A DNA stretch of 64,000 nt from Variovorax sp. SG517 (GTDB taxonomy: Bacteria; Pseudomonadota; Gammaproteobacteria; Burkholderiales; Burkholderiaceae_C): NCBI RefSeq assembly GCF_013376045.1, contig NZ_JABMJG010000003.1:558001-622000 (forward strand), given 5' to 3'. The position numbers and the translations under genes are program-made. Position 1 is the stretch's first letter, and every line of letters starts with the position of its first letter. The notes under the pieces were generated by a model. It saw nothing but the letters and a program-made list of their open reading frames with translations, searched no databases and had not been told where the DNA came from. Below are positions 34,077-43,362 of this stretch, piece by piece.

Positions 34077-35336
34077 ATGACGCTTTCCCGGCCGATCACT
34101 CAGGCGGCGGGCGCGCTGCGCGACAGGTTCCGCGAAGTGCGCGCCACGAGCCTGGCGCTTGCCGCCCCGCTTTCCGCCGAAGACCAGTGCATCCAGTCCA
34201 TGCCCGACGCGAGCCCCACCAAGTGGCACCTCGCGCACACCACCTGGTTCTTCGAAAGCGTGCTGCTGCAGCCGCATGCCGGCGGCTACCAGCCTTTCGA
34301 CGCGCGCTTCCTCTACCTCTTCAACTCGTACTACGAGGCGCTCGGCCCGCGCCATCCGCGCCCGCAGCGCGGCCTGCTCACGCGGCCCTCTCTGGAGGAG
34401 GTGCACGAATACCGCCGCCATGTGGACGAGGCGGTGGTGGCGCTGCTCGAGGACGGCGGCTTCGACTGGACCGTGATCGAGCCCATCGTCACGCTGGGCC
34501 TGAACCACGAGCAGCAGCACCAGGAGCTGCTGCTCACCGACATCCTGCATGCGTTCTCGTGCAACCCCATGCTGCCCGCCTACAAGCCGGCAGGCGGGCC
34601 CGCCCTGCGGCTTGCCGCCGTGCCGCCCGCGATGCGCTGGATCGAGCAGCCCGGCGGCATGGTCGAGGTGGGGCACGACGGCACGGGCTTTTCCTTCGAC
34701 AACGAGACGCCGCGCCACCGCGCGCTGCTGCAGCCCTACGCGATTGCCGATCGCCTCGTGAACTGCGGCGACTACGCCCAGTTCATCGCGGACGGCGGCT
34801 ACCAGCGGCCCGAGCTGTGGCTGTCCGACGGCTGGGCCGCGGTGCAGGCCAACGGCTGGCGGCATCCGGCCTGCTGGCTGGCGCAGGACGATCCGAGGCT
34901 GCGCTTCGCCGGGTCTTCGTCGCCGCAGAGCGCCGGCGGCTGGCATGTGTTCGGCCTGCACGGCGTGCGGCCGATGGAGGCGGATGCACCCGTGTCGCAG
35001 CTCAGCTTCTACGAGGCCGCCGCATACGCCGAATGGGCCGGCGCGCGGCTGCCGACCGAGTTCGAATGGGAAGCCGCATGCGACGCGCCGGGCATCTCGC
35101 AGATGACGGGGCACGTCTGGCAATGGACGCGGTCGTCGTACGACCCGTACCCGGGCTTCAGGCCGCTGGCGGGCATCGCGGCCGAATACAACGGAAAGTT
35201 CATGGTGGGGCAACTGGTGCTGCGCGGCAGCAGCGTCGCCACGCCAGCCGGGCATGCGCGGCCCAGCTATCGCAACTTCTTCCCGCCGGCGGCGCGCTGG
35301 CAGTTCACGGGGCTGCGGCTCGCGAAAGACCTCTGA
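34077..35336 (+). CDS. egtB: Ergothioneine biosynthesis protein EgtB (sulfoxide synthase)
   Basis: A 419-residue EgtB-type iron enzyme that couples hercynine with a thiol (cysteine or gamma-glutamylcysteine) to make the sulfoxide precursor of ergothioneine. The N-terminal DinB-like domain supplies the Fe ligands His (KWHLAHTTWFFE) and the H-x3-H motif in LNHEQQHQELLLTD. The C-terminal formylglycine-generating-type fold reads RLPTEFEWEAAC and VWQWTRSSYDPYPGF. GGAG directly precedes the ATG. It is followed after 2 bp by egtD, with which it forms the pathway core; egtC and egtE are not in the window. Confidence 0.93.
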   Translation: MTLSRPITQAAGALRDRFREVRATSLALAAPLSAEDQCIQSMPDASPTKWHLAHTTWFFESVLLQPHAGGYQPFDARFLYLFNSYYEALGPRHPRPQRGLLTRPSLEEVHEYRRHVDEAVVALLEDGGFDWTVIEPIVTLGLNHEQQHQELLLTDILHAFSCNPMLPAYKPAGGPALRLAAVPPAMRWIEQPGGMVEVGHDGTGFSFDNETPRHRALLQPYAIADRLVNCGDYAQFIADGGYQRPELWLSDGWAAVQANGWRHPACWLAQDDPRLRFAGSSSPQSAGGWHVFGLHGVRPMEADAPVSQLSFYEAAAYAEWAGARLPTEFEWEAACDAPGISQMTGHVWQWTRSSYDPYPGFRPLAGIAAEYNGKFMVGQLVLRGSSVATPAGHARPSYRNFFPPAARWQFTGLRLAKDL

Positions 35337-35338
35337 TC

Positions 35339-36361
35339 ATGCGCAATCCAATTTCCTCGTCCTCGCTGTCGTCCTTCGTGCCCGCGACGGCACGGCAGAA
35401 GCCGGCAGCGTCGCCCTCGCAAGCGGCGGCTGCGACGCCGCCTCTGTCGGAGTTCGGCCGCGAGATGCAGGCGGGGCTCGCGCGCTCGCCGCGCAGCGTC
35501 TCGCCGAAATTCTTCTACGACGTGGCCGGCTCGCAGCTGTTCGACCGCATCTGCGAGCTGCCCGAGTACTACCCGACGCGCACCGAGTTGCGCATCCTCG
35601 GCGAGTGCGCCGGCGAGATCGCCGGGCAGATCGGGCCGAACGCGGAGATCGTCGAGTTCGGCGCGGGGTCGCTCACCAAGGTGCGGCTGCTTCTCGATGC
35701 ACTGGAAACGCCCAGGCGCTACCTGCCCATCGACATTTCAGGTGAGCACCTGGAGGCGGCGGCCGCGCGGCTGAAGGCGGACTATCCGGAGCTGGTGGTG
35801 CAGCCCATCGCTGCGGACTACACGATGCCCTTGGTGCTGCCCGCGCCGATGGCTGGCTCCGGTCGCCGTGTGGGGTTCTTTCCGGGCTCGACCATCGGGA
35901 ACTTCGAACCTGACGAGGCGCTGGCCTTCCTGCAGCTGGCTGCGCGGATGCTGCGCGGGGGCGGGTTGCTGATCGGGGTCGATCTGGTGAAGGATCCGGC
36001 GCGGCTGCATGCTGCGTACAACGATGCACAGGGGGTGACTGCGGAGTTCAACCTCAATCTGTTGCGGCGTGCGAATGCCGAACTGGATGCCGACTTCGAT
36101 CTCGATGGGTTCTCGCATGCGGCGTTCTATAACGCGCCTCGGCAGAGGATCGAGATGCACCTTGTGAGCCGGCGGGATCAGAGCGTTTGCCTGAACGGGC
36201 AAGTGTTCGGGTTTGCCGAAGGGGAGACTATTCATACGGAGTACTCGCACAAGTTCACTGTGGAAGGGCTTCGGGGGCTGGCTGTGAGGGCTGGGTTTCG
36301 GCCTGGGGCGGTTTGGACTGATCCGGAGAGGCTCTTCAGCGTTCATTGGCTGGCTGCTTAG
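35339..36361 (+). CDS. egtD: L-histidine N(alpha)-methyltransferase EgtD
   Basis: A 340-residue SAM-dependent methyltransferase converting histidine to hercynine, the first step to ergothioneine. The N-terminal Ser/Pro/Ala-rich 40 residues precede SPKFFYDVAGSQLFDRICELPEYYPTR, an EgtD hallmark. The SAM-binding site is EFGAGSLTKVRLLLDA, and FFPGSTIGNFEPDEA is another family motif. The 3' half uses ggg, gtt and cgg codons far more than its neighbours, unlike the 5' half. The TAG stop is followed by a long hairpin. Confidence 0.93.
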   Translation: MRNPISSSSLSSFVPATARQKPAASPSQAAAATPPLSEFGREMQAGLARSPRSVSPKFFYDVAGSQLFDRICELPEYYPTRTELRILGECAGEIAGQIGPNAEIVEFGAGSLTKVRLLLDALETPRRYLPIDISGEHLEAAAARLKADYPELVVQPIAADYTMPLVLPAPMAGSGRRVGFFPGSTIGNFEPDEALAFLQLAARMLRGGGLLIGVDLVKDPARLHAAYNDAQGVTAEFNLNLLRRANAELDADFDLDGFSHAAFYNAPRQRIEMHLVSRRDQSVCLNGQVFGFAEGETIHTEYSHKFTVEGLRGLAVRAGFRPGAVWTDPERLFSVHWLAA

Positions 36362-36374
36362 CCTTGTGAGGGGT

Positions 36375-36411
36375 TTGCTTCCCGGGGCCGAGACCCGGCC
36401 TCGGGAAGCAA
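36375..36411 (+). terminator. Long hairpin after egtD, probable terminator
   Basis: TTGCTTCCCG (36375-36384) and CGGGAAGCAA (36402-36411) form a perfect 10-bp outer stem with an inner GGCCG/CGGCC stem and a 5-nt loop. It begins 14 bp after the egtD stop. No T-run follows, so it may be a transcript-end stabiliser or a factor-dependent terminator rather than a classical intrinsic one. Confidence 0.55.
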
Positions 36412-36582
36412 TCACCCAACAGCGTCCCACCGAGGCAAGGCCAACGAAAGTGAAGCCGGCCCCCGGCTCCAGAATCCAAACCCTCTACAGGGTAGATAGA
36501 AGCCAAGGAAGCCCAACCCCGCAGCAGCGGCACAATATCCTTCGAAAGCGGCACCCGGCCGCCCCCGGAGACCCCAAGCACC

Positions 36583-36867
36583 ATGAAAGCAACCTGGAAC
36601 GGCGTAACCATCGCCGAAAGCGACGACACCGTCCTCGTCGAAGGCAACCATTACTTCCCGATGAGCTCGCTCAACCGCGACTTCGTCACCTTCAGCAACC
36701 ACAGATCCACCTGCCCCTGGAAGGGCACCGCGAGCTACTACTCGCTCCTGGTCAACGGCGAGCTCAACACCGATGCCGCCTGGTACTACGCCGATCCGAA
36801 GCCCGAAGCCGAAGAGATCCGCGACCGCGTCGCGTTCTGGAAGGACGTGAAGGTCAGCGCCCAGTGA
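36583..36867 (+). CDS. DUF427 family protein
   Basis: A 94-residue DUF427 protein. The typical sequence ATWNGVTIAESDDTVLVEGNHYFP, then NHRSTCPWKGTASYYSL and WYYADPKPEAEEIRDRVAFWK covers the whole domain. Its function is not established; structures show a compact beta-barrel, and the gene is often next to oxidoreductases. The stop TGA overlaps the GTG start of the dioxygenase gene, implying coupled translation. It is preceded by a 221-bp non-coding region after egtD. Confidence 0.92.
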   Translation: MKATWNGVTIAESDDTVLVEGNHYFPMSSLNRDFVTFSNHRSTCPWKGTASYYSLLVNGELNTDAAWYYADPKPEAEEIRDRVAFWKDVKVSAQ

Positions 36868-37619
36868 CCACCGCCGCCTTCGCTCCTCCGTTCATCGCCC
36901 CGGCCGAGCTGCCCGCCGCGCTGCGCGACCAGGGCTATGCCGTGCTGAGCCCGCAGGGCGTCAGCGAATGGCTCGGCGTTCCGATCTCGCAGCTCGAGGC
37001 ACTGCACGCCGACTGGAATGGCCTTCCGCCCGACGACTACCTGAAGGACGGCGGCCGCTACCGTACGCGGCGCCATGCCTGCTTCACGGTCGAGGCCGAC
37101 GCGCAGGCCTCGCTGGCGCAGGTGCCGCATCGCGCGCACTGGCAGCCGGTCGAATACAACGCGCTGCACGGCGGCATGCAGCGCTGGTTCGCGCCGATGC
37201 TCGAGGGCACCGTTGCACAGCCCGTGTGGCAGCGGCTGCTGCAGCAGCTCGGCAGGGCCAGCAGCGAGATGCGCGGCTCGGCGCAGCGCTGGTACGTGGA
37301 AGCGCACCAGTTCCGCATCGACACCGCCGGCGGCATCGGCCGCCCCACGCCCGAGGGGGCGCACCGCGATGGCGTGGATCTGGTGGCGGTGGCGCTCGTG
37401 GGGCGGCACGGCATCAAGGGCGGCGAGACGCGCGTGTTCGAAGCCAACGGGCGTCGCGGCGAGCGCTTCACGATGACCGAGCCGTGGACGCTGCTGCTGC
37501 TCGACGACGCGCGCGTGATCCACGAGTCGACGCCGATCCAGCCGCTCGAAGAGGGCGGCGAAGGCTGGCGCGACACGCTGGTGATCACCTGCCGGGCAGA
37601 GGGTTTCCAGGGGGATTGA
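36864..37619 (+). CDS. 2OG-Fe(II) dioxygenase family protein
   Basis: A 251-residue non-heme iron oxygenase of the 2OG-Fe_Oxy_2 (DUF2257) family, which includes the L-isoleucine 4-hydroxylase IDO. The Fe facial triad is suggested by H-x-D in EGAHRDGVDLV and the later His in ARVIHESTPI. A 2-oxoglutarate-binding Arg may be in WRDTLVITCR. The GTG start overlaps the DUF427 stop (GTGA). The substrate may be a free amino acid, as in family members, but that is inference. It is not linked to egtB/egtD by overlap. Confidence 0.85.
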   Translation: MTTAAFAPPFIAPAELPAALRDQGYAVLSPQGVSEWLGVPISQLEALHADWNGLPPDDYLKDGGRYRTRRHACFTVEADAQASLAQVPHRAHWQPVEYNALHGGMQRWFAPMLEGTVAQPVWQRLLQQLGRASSEMRGSAQRWYVEAHQFRIDTAGGIGRPTPEGAHRDGVDLVAVALVGRHGIKGGETRVFEANGRRGERFTMTEPWTLLLLDDARVIHESTPIQPLEEGGEGWRDTLVITCRAEGFQGD

Positions 37620-37749
37620 CGCCCTGCAATACGGGGGCTTGCCCTTGCTGGTACGAGTCCTACAGCCCGCGCCGAGCAACAGCGGTTAAATTCGGGGCCC
37701 CGGTCCGGTATGGGCCGAGTCTGTCTGCGAACGAAAGCGAGGTCCCGCC

Positions 37750-38190
37750 ATGTTCAATCACATCCTGGTTCCGATCGACGGCTCCGAAACTTCCATGCTC
37801 GCCGTCAGCAAGGCCAGCGGCCTCGCGCTGGCCTTCGGTAGCCGCATCACGCTGATCCACGTGATCGACAACTACCCCTTCATCGGCGTGGGCGCGGACT
37901 ACGCGCTCGGCCAGAACGAATACCTCGCGGCGGCCACTGCCAGTGCCAATGCCGCACTGGCGCGCGGCGTGGCGGCGCTCGCGGCCGAGGGCCTTCACAG
38001 CGACCAGCGCGTGATCGACGGCCACGTGGTGCACGAAGGCATCGTCGACACGGCCATCGCCATCGCGGCGGACCTGATCGTGATGGGCTCCCACGGCCGC
38101 AGCGGCATCGAGAAACTGCTGCTGGGCAGCGTGACGCAGCGCGTGCTGCAGGACGCGAACATGCCGGTGCTGGTCGTCAAGGGCGGCTGA
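37750..38190 (+). CDS. Universal stress protein (UspA family)
   Basis: A 146-residue UspA-fold protein. The ATP-binding motif is visible: VMGSHGRSGIEKLLLGSVTQRVL follows the G-x2-G-x9-G-S/T pattern. The N-terminal HILVPIDGSETSMLAVSKA is the typical first strand and helix. It is monocistronic. The start ATG follows GCGAGGTC, a weak ribosome site. A rightward promoter could lie in 37620-37749, but I see no clear boxes. Confidence 0.92.
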   Translation: MFNHILVPIDGSETSMLAVSKASGLALAFGSRITLIHVIDNYPFIGVGADYALGQNEYLAAATASANAALARGVAALAAEGLHSDQRVIDGHVVHEGIVDTAIAIAADLIVMGSHGRSGIEKLLLGSVTQRVLQDANMPVLVVKGG

Positions 38191-38264
38191 GCGGCAGCGG
38201 CAACGACGGCAACAACGCAAACCGCGGCGTCTGTAGCGCAATCTAGGAACGAACGGGCGGAGCC

Positions 38265-38915
38265 TCAGGCGAACCCGGAGGGCCGCTCGAAGCGAAGCAC
38301 TTCGCCCGTCGCCGGATGCACGAACCCCAGCTCGCTCGCATGCAGCATCAGCCGCGGCGCTCGTGCCTGCAGCGCGGCATCGCCGTACAGCGCATCGCCC
38401 AGGATCGGATGGCCGATCGACAGCAGGTGCACCCGCAGTTGATGTGAGCGGCCCGTCAGAGGCTCCAGCAGCACGTGCGTGGCGGCGGGCTCTCCCGGCA
38501 GCACTGAAAGCGCCTTCCATCGCGTGACGCTGGGCTTGCCGGCAGGGTCGATCTTCTGCAGGGGGCGGCGCGGCCAGTCGGCCATCAGGGGCGCGTCGAT
38601 CGCCGACCAATCCTCCCGCAGCGGCATTTCGCCGTCGACGACGGCTTCGTAGCGCTTGTGCACCCTGCGTTCGGCGAATTCGGCGCTCAGCGCGCGCTGC
38701 ATCTCGATGCCCCGCGCCATCACCACCAGTCCGCTGGTGGCCATGTCGAGGCGGTGCACGATGAGCGCGTCGGGCCACTGCCGCGTGGCGCGCGCGCTCA
38801 GGCAGTCCTGCTTGTCCTCGCCACGGCCGGGCACGCAGAGCAGGCCGGCGGGCTTGTCGAGCACCAGCAGGTGGGCGTCTTCGTGAACGGGTTGCAGCGG
38901 CGGCGGGGCGGTCAT
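38265..38915 (-). CDS. RluA-family pseudouridine synthase
   Basis: A 216-residue RluA-family enzyme. The catalytic Asp is in VHRLDMATSGLVV (Asp about residue 57), with KPAGLLCVPGR and GRSHQLRVHLLSIGHPILGD downstream, as in RluA and TruC. It has no S4 domain, which favours a RluA-like role on 23S rRNA and tRNA; the modified position cannot be told. It is convergent with the universal stress gene and divergent from the MFS gene at 39001. Confidence 0.9.
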   Translation of the reverse strand: MTAPPPLQPVHEDAHLLVLDKPAGLLCVPGRGEDKQDCLSARATRQWPDALIVHRLDMATSGLVVMARGIEMQRALSAEFAERRVHKRYEAVVDGEMPLREDWSAIDAPLMADWPRRPLQKIDPAGKPSVTRWKALSVLPGEPAATHVLLEPLTGRSHQLRVHLLSIGHPILGDALYGDAALQARAPRLMLHASELGFVHPATGEVLRFERPSGFA

Positions 38916-39000
38916 GGGAGCCGCCGAGTGTAGACAGGCCCCGGCCGCCGCTTGCTGGCCCTCACGCCCCGCTCATCCGGCCTCGGCTATCCTCGGGCGA

Positions 39001-40317
39001 ATGTCCGGCCCCGCCCCAGTCTCTGCTTCCTCCTCCCCCGACGCCCAAGCCCCATTGCCGGCTGCGGCGATTTCTCCCCCCAGCTTCTCCGACCTGACGC
39101 GCGAACGCCCGTTCATGCAGATGTGGACTGCGCGCCTGTTCGGCACCGCCGCCTCGCAGATGCTGCTGGTGGCCATCGGCTGGCACATGTACGAACTCAC
39201 CGGAAGCGCCTGGGACCTGGGGCTGGTCGGCCTCTACCAGTTCGTGCCCGCGCTGGTGCTGGCGCTGCTGGCCGGCCACGTCGTCGACCGCCACCATCGC
39301 GGGCGCATCGTGGCGGCCTGCTTCGCCGTGCAGGGGCTGGTGGCGTTGGTGCTGCTGCTGGCGGTGCTCGAGAAGCACGACACGCGCGGCCTGCTGCTGG
39401 GCCTGTCGCTGGTGCTGGGCGCGGTGCGGGCATTCCAGATGCCGGCGCAGCAGGCGCTGACGCCGCTGCTGGTGCCGCCTTCGATGCTGTCGCGCGCGAT
39501 GGCCTTCAGCTCGGCGGGCATGCAGGGCGCGATCATCGGCGGGCCGGCCCTGGGCGGCCTGCTGTTCGTGGCGGGCATGGCGGTGGTGTATGGCGCCAGC
39601 GTGGTCTTCTTCGCCATCGCCTGCGCGCTGGTGCTGCGGCTGCGCTACGCCTACACGCCGGCCGCGCGCGAGCCCGTCACGCTGGCCACGGTGTTCGCGG
39701 GCGTCGATTTCATCTGGAAGCGCAAGCCCGTGCTCGGCGCCGTCTCGCTCGACCTGTTCGCCGTGCTGCTGGGCGGCGCGGTGGCGCTGCTGCCGATCTA
39801 TGCCAAGGACATCCTGCACACCGGCCCCTGGGGGCTCGGCCTGCTGCGCAGCGCGCCGGCCGTGGGCGCGCTGGTGATGTCGATCGCGCTCACGCGCAGG
39901 CCGGTGGAGCGCAACGTGGGGCGCACGCTGTTGCTGGCCGTCGGGCTCTTCGGGCTGTGCATGGTGGTGTTCGGCATCTCGAAGAGCTTCATCGTCTCGC
40001 TGATTGCGCTTGCGGTCTCCGGCGGCGCCGACATGGTCAACGTGGTGATCCGCCAGACGCTGGTGCAGCTGGAAACGCCCGATGCCATGCGCGGACGGGT
40101 GAGCGCGGTCAACTCGATCTTCATCGGCGCGAGCAACCAGCTCGGCGAGTTCGAATCGGGGGCCACGGCGGCGCTGCTCGGGCCGGTCGGCTCGGTGGTG
40201 GTGGGCGGCGTGGGCACGATGCTGGTCGCGCTGAGCTGGTTCAGGATATTCCCCTCGCTGGCGCACCGCGACCGGCTGGTGGTGGCGGCGCCTTCGGTCA
40301 GGCCGCCGAGCGCCTAG
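39001..40317 (+). CDS. MFS transporter, EntS/MFS_3 type
   Basis: A 438-residue MFS protein with about 12 transmembrane helices, similar to the EntS/MFS_3 group of exporters. RLFGTAASQMLLVAIGWHMYELTGSAWDLGLVGLYQFVPAL covers helices 1-2, and HVVDRHHRGRIV is the loop 2-3 motif. MQGAIIGGPALGGLL forms helix 5. The substrate is unknown. The 35-residue N-terminal extension is Ser/Pro-rich. Its TAG stop shares a CTAG tetranucleotide with the convergent ferredoxin gene. Confidence 0.9.
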   Translation: MSGPAPVSASSSPDAQAPLPAAAISPPSFSDLTRERPFMQMWTARLFGTAASQMLLVAIGWHMYELTGSAWDLGLVGLYQFVPALVLALLAGHVVDRHHRGRIVAACFAVQGLVALVLLLAVLEKHDTRGLLLGLSLVLGAVRAFQMPAQQALTPLLVPPSMLSRAMAFSSAGMQGAIIGGPALGGLLFVAGMAVVYGASVVFFAIACALVLRLRYAYTPAAREPVTLATVFAGVDFIWKRKPVLGAVSLDLFAVLLGGAVALLPIYAKDILHTGPWGLGLLRSAPAVGALVMSIALTRRPVERNVGRTLLLAVGLFGLCMVVFGISKSFIVSLIALAVSGGADMVNVVIRQTLVQLETPDAMRGRVSAVNSIFIGASNQLGEFESGATAALLGPVGSVVVGGVGTMLVALSWFRIFPSLAHRDRLVVAAPSVRPPSA

Positions 40318-40601
40318 TCTGCAAACAGGGCGCGTGCGCCCGGCACTTCGAGCGTGATGTCGCCGAGCGCCTGCGCCACGCAGGGCAGGATCCAGCCCTC
40401 GGCCTTTTCCTCGGCGCTCAGGCCGGGCCATTCGATGATGTGGCGGGTTTCGCCCGCGAGCCGCAGGCAGATGCAGGTGCGGCAGGTGCCATTGCGGCAC
40501 GAGCTCGGCAGTTCGATGCCGGCGGCCTCGGCGGCCTTCAAAAGGGTGGTTTCGGCGTCGGTCTCGAAGTCGAGGCCCGAAGGCTCGATCCGGACCTTCA
40601 T
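40314..40601 (-). CDS. 2Fe-2S ferredoxin
   Basis: A 95-residue plant-type [2Fe-2S] ferredoxin. The ligand pattern is C-x4-C-x2-C ([13 protein letters not shown]) with a fourth Cys in WILPCVAQ. It would donate electrons to an oxygenase or another redox partner, none of which is adjacent. It is translated from an ATG that overlaps the VF530 stop codon (ATGA). It is the last of a three-gene minus-strand unit and overlaps the convergent MFS stop by CTAG. Confidence 0.9.
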   Translation of the reverse strand: MKVRIEPSGLDFETDAETTLLKAAEAAGIELPSSCRNGTCRTCICLRLAGETRHIIEWPGLSAEEKAEGWILPCVAQALGDITLEVPGARALFAD

Positions 40602-40876
40602 GGCTGTTGCTGCTGTTGTTGCTGCTCGCGGCGTTGCTCGCGCAGCATGAAGAGGTAAAGGCTCTCGACTTTCTCGCGCGCCCATGGCGTCTTGCGCAGA
40701 AACTTGAGGCTGGAGCTCACGCTCGGGTCGAGCGTGAAGCAGCGGATGGGAACGAGCTCGCTCAGGTGCTCCCATCCGTAGTAATCGGCCAGCGCCGTCA
40801 CGATGGCCTCCAGGGTGACCCCGTGCAGCGGGTTGCGCGGCTGGGGCCTGGGGGCGGGCGCTGGCGCTTCGCTCAT
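40598..40876 (-). CDS. VF530-family putative DNA-binding protein (DUF2132)
   Basis: A 92-residue VF530-type protein. The family core [60 protein letters not shown] is nearly complete. VF530 is a small helical protein proposed to bind DNA. The C-terminal tail is a run of seven Gln before the final Pro, encoded by a CAG/CAA triplet repeat, a slippage-prone sequence. Its ATG and the upstream stop share one base (TGATG). Confidence 0.87.
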   Translation of the reverse strand: MSEAPAPAPRPQPRNPLHGVTLEAIVTALADYYGWEHLSELVPIRCFTLDPSVSSSLKFLRKTPWAREKVESLYLFMLREQRREQQQQQQQP

Positions 40877-41028
40877 CACTTGTTCTTGAGCTTGCCGCGG
40901 GGAATGACCTCGGTCGTGACCGTACGGACCGGCTCGAAGCCGCCACCGGTGTTCACGGGCTTGGGCGGCGAGCTGTCCTTCTTCGGTTTCTTCGCTTCCT
41001 TGTTGCTGCGTTGCTGACCCTTGGCCAT
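40876..41028 (-). CDS. Small basic protein, 50 residues
   Basis: A 50-residue Lys-rich ORF with start [18 protein letters not shown] and end RGKLKNK. GGAG lies 8 nt before the ATG, a strong ribosome site. The stop and the next start overlap as TGATG, which supports translation. It is positively charged and has no Cys or hydrophobic core, so it may bind nucleic acid or be intrinsically disordered. I do not know a characterised function. It is the first gene of the unit with the VF530 protein and the ferredoxin. Confidence 0.75.
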   Translation of the reverse strand: MAKGQQRSNKEAKKPKKDSSPPKPVNTGGGFEPVRTVTTEVIPRGKLKNK

Positions 41029-41114
41029 GTCGATTTCTCCGGTTGTTGCGGCAATGCGGCGTGCAGTTTAGCGGTGCGGCGACAATATGCGGTTCCATTC
41101 GATTTCCCGCATTC

Positions 41115-41633
41115 ATGTCAGATTACGAAGTTCGCCCCGCGACCCTGCGCGACGCCAAGGCCGTCGCAGAAATCCACGCTCTCGCCGTCAAGGCCGCCTA
41201 CGAGGGCATCCTGCCCGAGGAAGAGCTGCGCGCCCTGGCCCCGGCCAGCCGCGAAGCCAAGTGGCGCGAGGCCATCGAATACAGCGAGCCGCAGGTGTGG
41301 GTGGCCGTGTCGGGCAGCGAGATCATCGGCTTCGTCGGTTTCGACCGCTCGCGCGACCCCAAGACGCCGCCCACCACCGGCGAGATCTGGGCCATCTACG
41401 TCAAGCCCGAGCACTGGGGCAAGGGCGCGGGCGTGGCCCTCTGGGACGCCGCGCGCGAAGGCCTGGAGGAAGAGGGCTGCACCACGGTCACCATCTGGGT
41501 GCCCATCCGCAACGAACGCGCCATGCGTTTCCACGAACTCGCGGGCTTCAAGCGCGAGATGAAGACCGCCAAGACCACCGCCTTCGGCACCGTGCGCGTC
41601 GAAGAGATCCGGCTGAAGCGCGCCGTGGCCTGA
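41115..41633 (+). CDS. GNAT-family N-acetyltransferase
   Basis: A 172-residue GNAT protein. The acetyl-CoA motif region is [20 protein letters not shown], followed by [23 protein letters not shown], the C-terminal helix-strand typical of amino-acid or protein N-acetyltransferases. The substrate is unknown. The ATG at 41115 is 86 bp from the divergent small-basic-protein start. Only 1 bp separates its stop from the next gene, so the two are probably cotranscribed. Confidence 0.88.
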   Translation: MSDYEVRPATLRDAKAVAEIHALAVKAAYEGILPEEELRALAPASREAKWREAIEYSEPQVWVAVSGSEIIGFVGFDRSRDPKTPPTTGEIWAIYVKPEHWGKGAGVALWDAAREGLEEEGCTTVTIWVPIRNERAMRFHELAGFKREMKTAKTTAFGTVRVEEIRLKRAVA

Positions 41634-41634
41634 C

Positions 41635-42321
41635 ATGGACGCCGCCGGCAGCAACACCCTGGGCCACGCCGCGCGCGTGCGTTCGCACCAGCGCCGCACG
41701 GCCGCCGTGCAGTGGATTCGCCGCACCCACGGCTGGTTCGGCCTCTGGGGCGCGGTGCTGGGGCTGCTGTTCGGCTTCAGCGGCATCTGGCTCAACCACC
41801 GCAACGTGATGAAGCTGCCGCAGGCCCAGGAACGTACGCGCGCCCAGCTTTCGCTGCCCGATCCGGCGCCGGAAACGCCCGAGGCCATGAGCCGCTGGCT
41901 GCAGGAGGCGCTGCGCATGAGCGGCCCGCCCAATTCCAGCCGCATCGAGCCCGCCAAGCCCGTCGCATGGGCCGACAAGAGCGACAAGAACGCGCCCGCG
42001 CTCACGCAGCCGGCGCACTGGATCTTCAGCTTCGGCGGTCCCAGCGAGATCGTCCAGGCCGAGTACTGGCAGGGCAACCGCTCGGTGGGCGTCACCACCA
42101 CGCACAACGGCATCGTGGCCACGCTCACCAACATGCACAAGGGCGGTGCCATGCCGCTGCCGTGGATCCTGCTGGTCGACACGCTGGCAGGCAGCCTGAT
42201 CTTCCTGTCGATCTCGGGCGTGGCGCTGTGGATGCTCACGCATCGCCGCCGCCGCGTGGGCCTGGCGCTCTTCGGCGCCTCGCTGGCGGCCATGCTGGCC
42301 ATTGCGCTGAGCGCGCTCTGA
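41635..42321 (+). CDS. PepSY-associated transmembrane protein
   Basis: A 228-residue inner-membrane protein of the PepSY-associated TM family. The first helix region reads IRRTHGWFGLWGAVLGLLFGFSGIWLNHR, the hallmark of this group. A periplasmic domain follows, then two C-terminal helices (LPWILLVDTLAGSLIFLSISGVALWML and VGLALFGASLAAMLAIALSAL). Relatives act in iron-siderophore reduction or redox at the membrane. The stop codon falls within a short 11-bp tandem duplication. Its start is 1 bp after the GNAT stop. Confidence 0.82.
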   Translation: MDAAGSNTLGHAARVRSHQRRTAAVQWIRRTHGWFGLWGAVLGLLFGFSGIWLNHRNVMKLPQAQERTRAQLSLPDPAPETPEAMSRWLQEALRMSGPPNSSRIEPAKPVAWADKSDKNAPALTQPAHWIFSFGGPSEIVQAEYWQGNRSVGVTTTHNGIVATLTNMHKGGAMPLPWILLVDTLAGSLIFLSISGVALWMLTHRRRRVGLALFGASLAAMLAIALSAL

Positions 42322-42333
42322 GCGCGCTCTGAG
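42308..42333. repeat. 11-bp tandem duplication across the stop codon
   Basis: TGAGCGCGCTC occurs at 42308-42318 and again at 42319-42329, followed by a third TGAG. The unit contains the 10-bp palindrome GAGCGCGCTC. The gene's TGA stop (42319-42321) is the start of the second unit, so the duplication repeats the stop region. Because 11 is not a multiple of 3, gain or loss of a unit would change the C-terminal reading frame. Confidence 0.8.
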
Positions 42334-42423
42334 GGCCAGGGCGGCGCCGGCGTACGGGTATTGCCGGGGCGCAACCCGGCTGCGGATAAGCTCGCCGCTT
42401 TCTTTTCAGCCCGAATCCTGCCC

Positions 42424-43332
<909 letters not shown>

Positions 43333-43362
43333 TACGGCCCGGCTGCCCGGCTGACCGACTCT

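Noticed and set aside
40598..40640. Triplet-repeat tract at the end of the VF530 gene as a CRISPR or satellite repeat
   Set aside because: It is a short CAG/CAA run encoding Gln; there are no spacers or longer periodicity.
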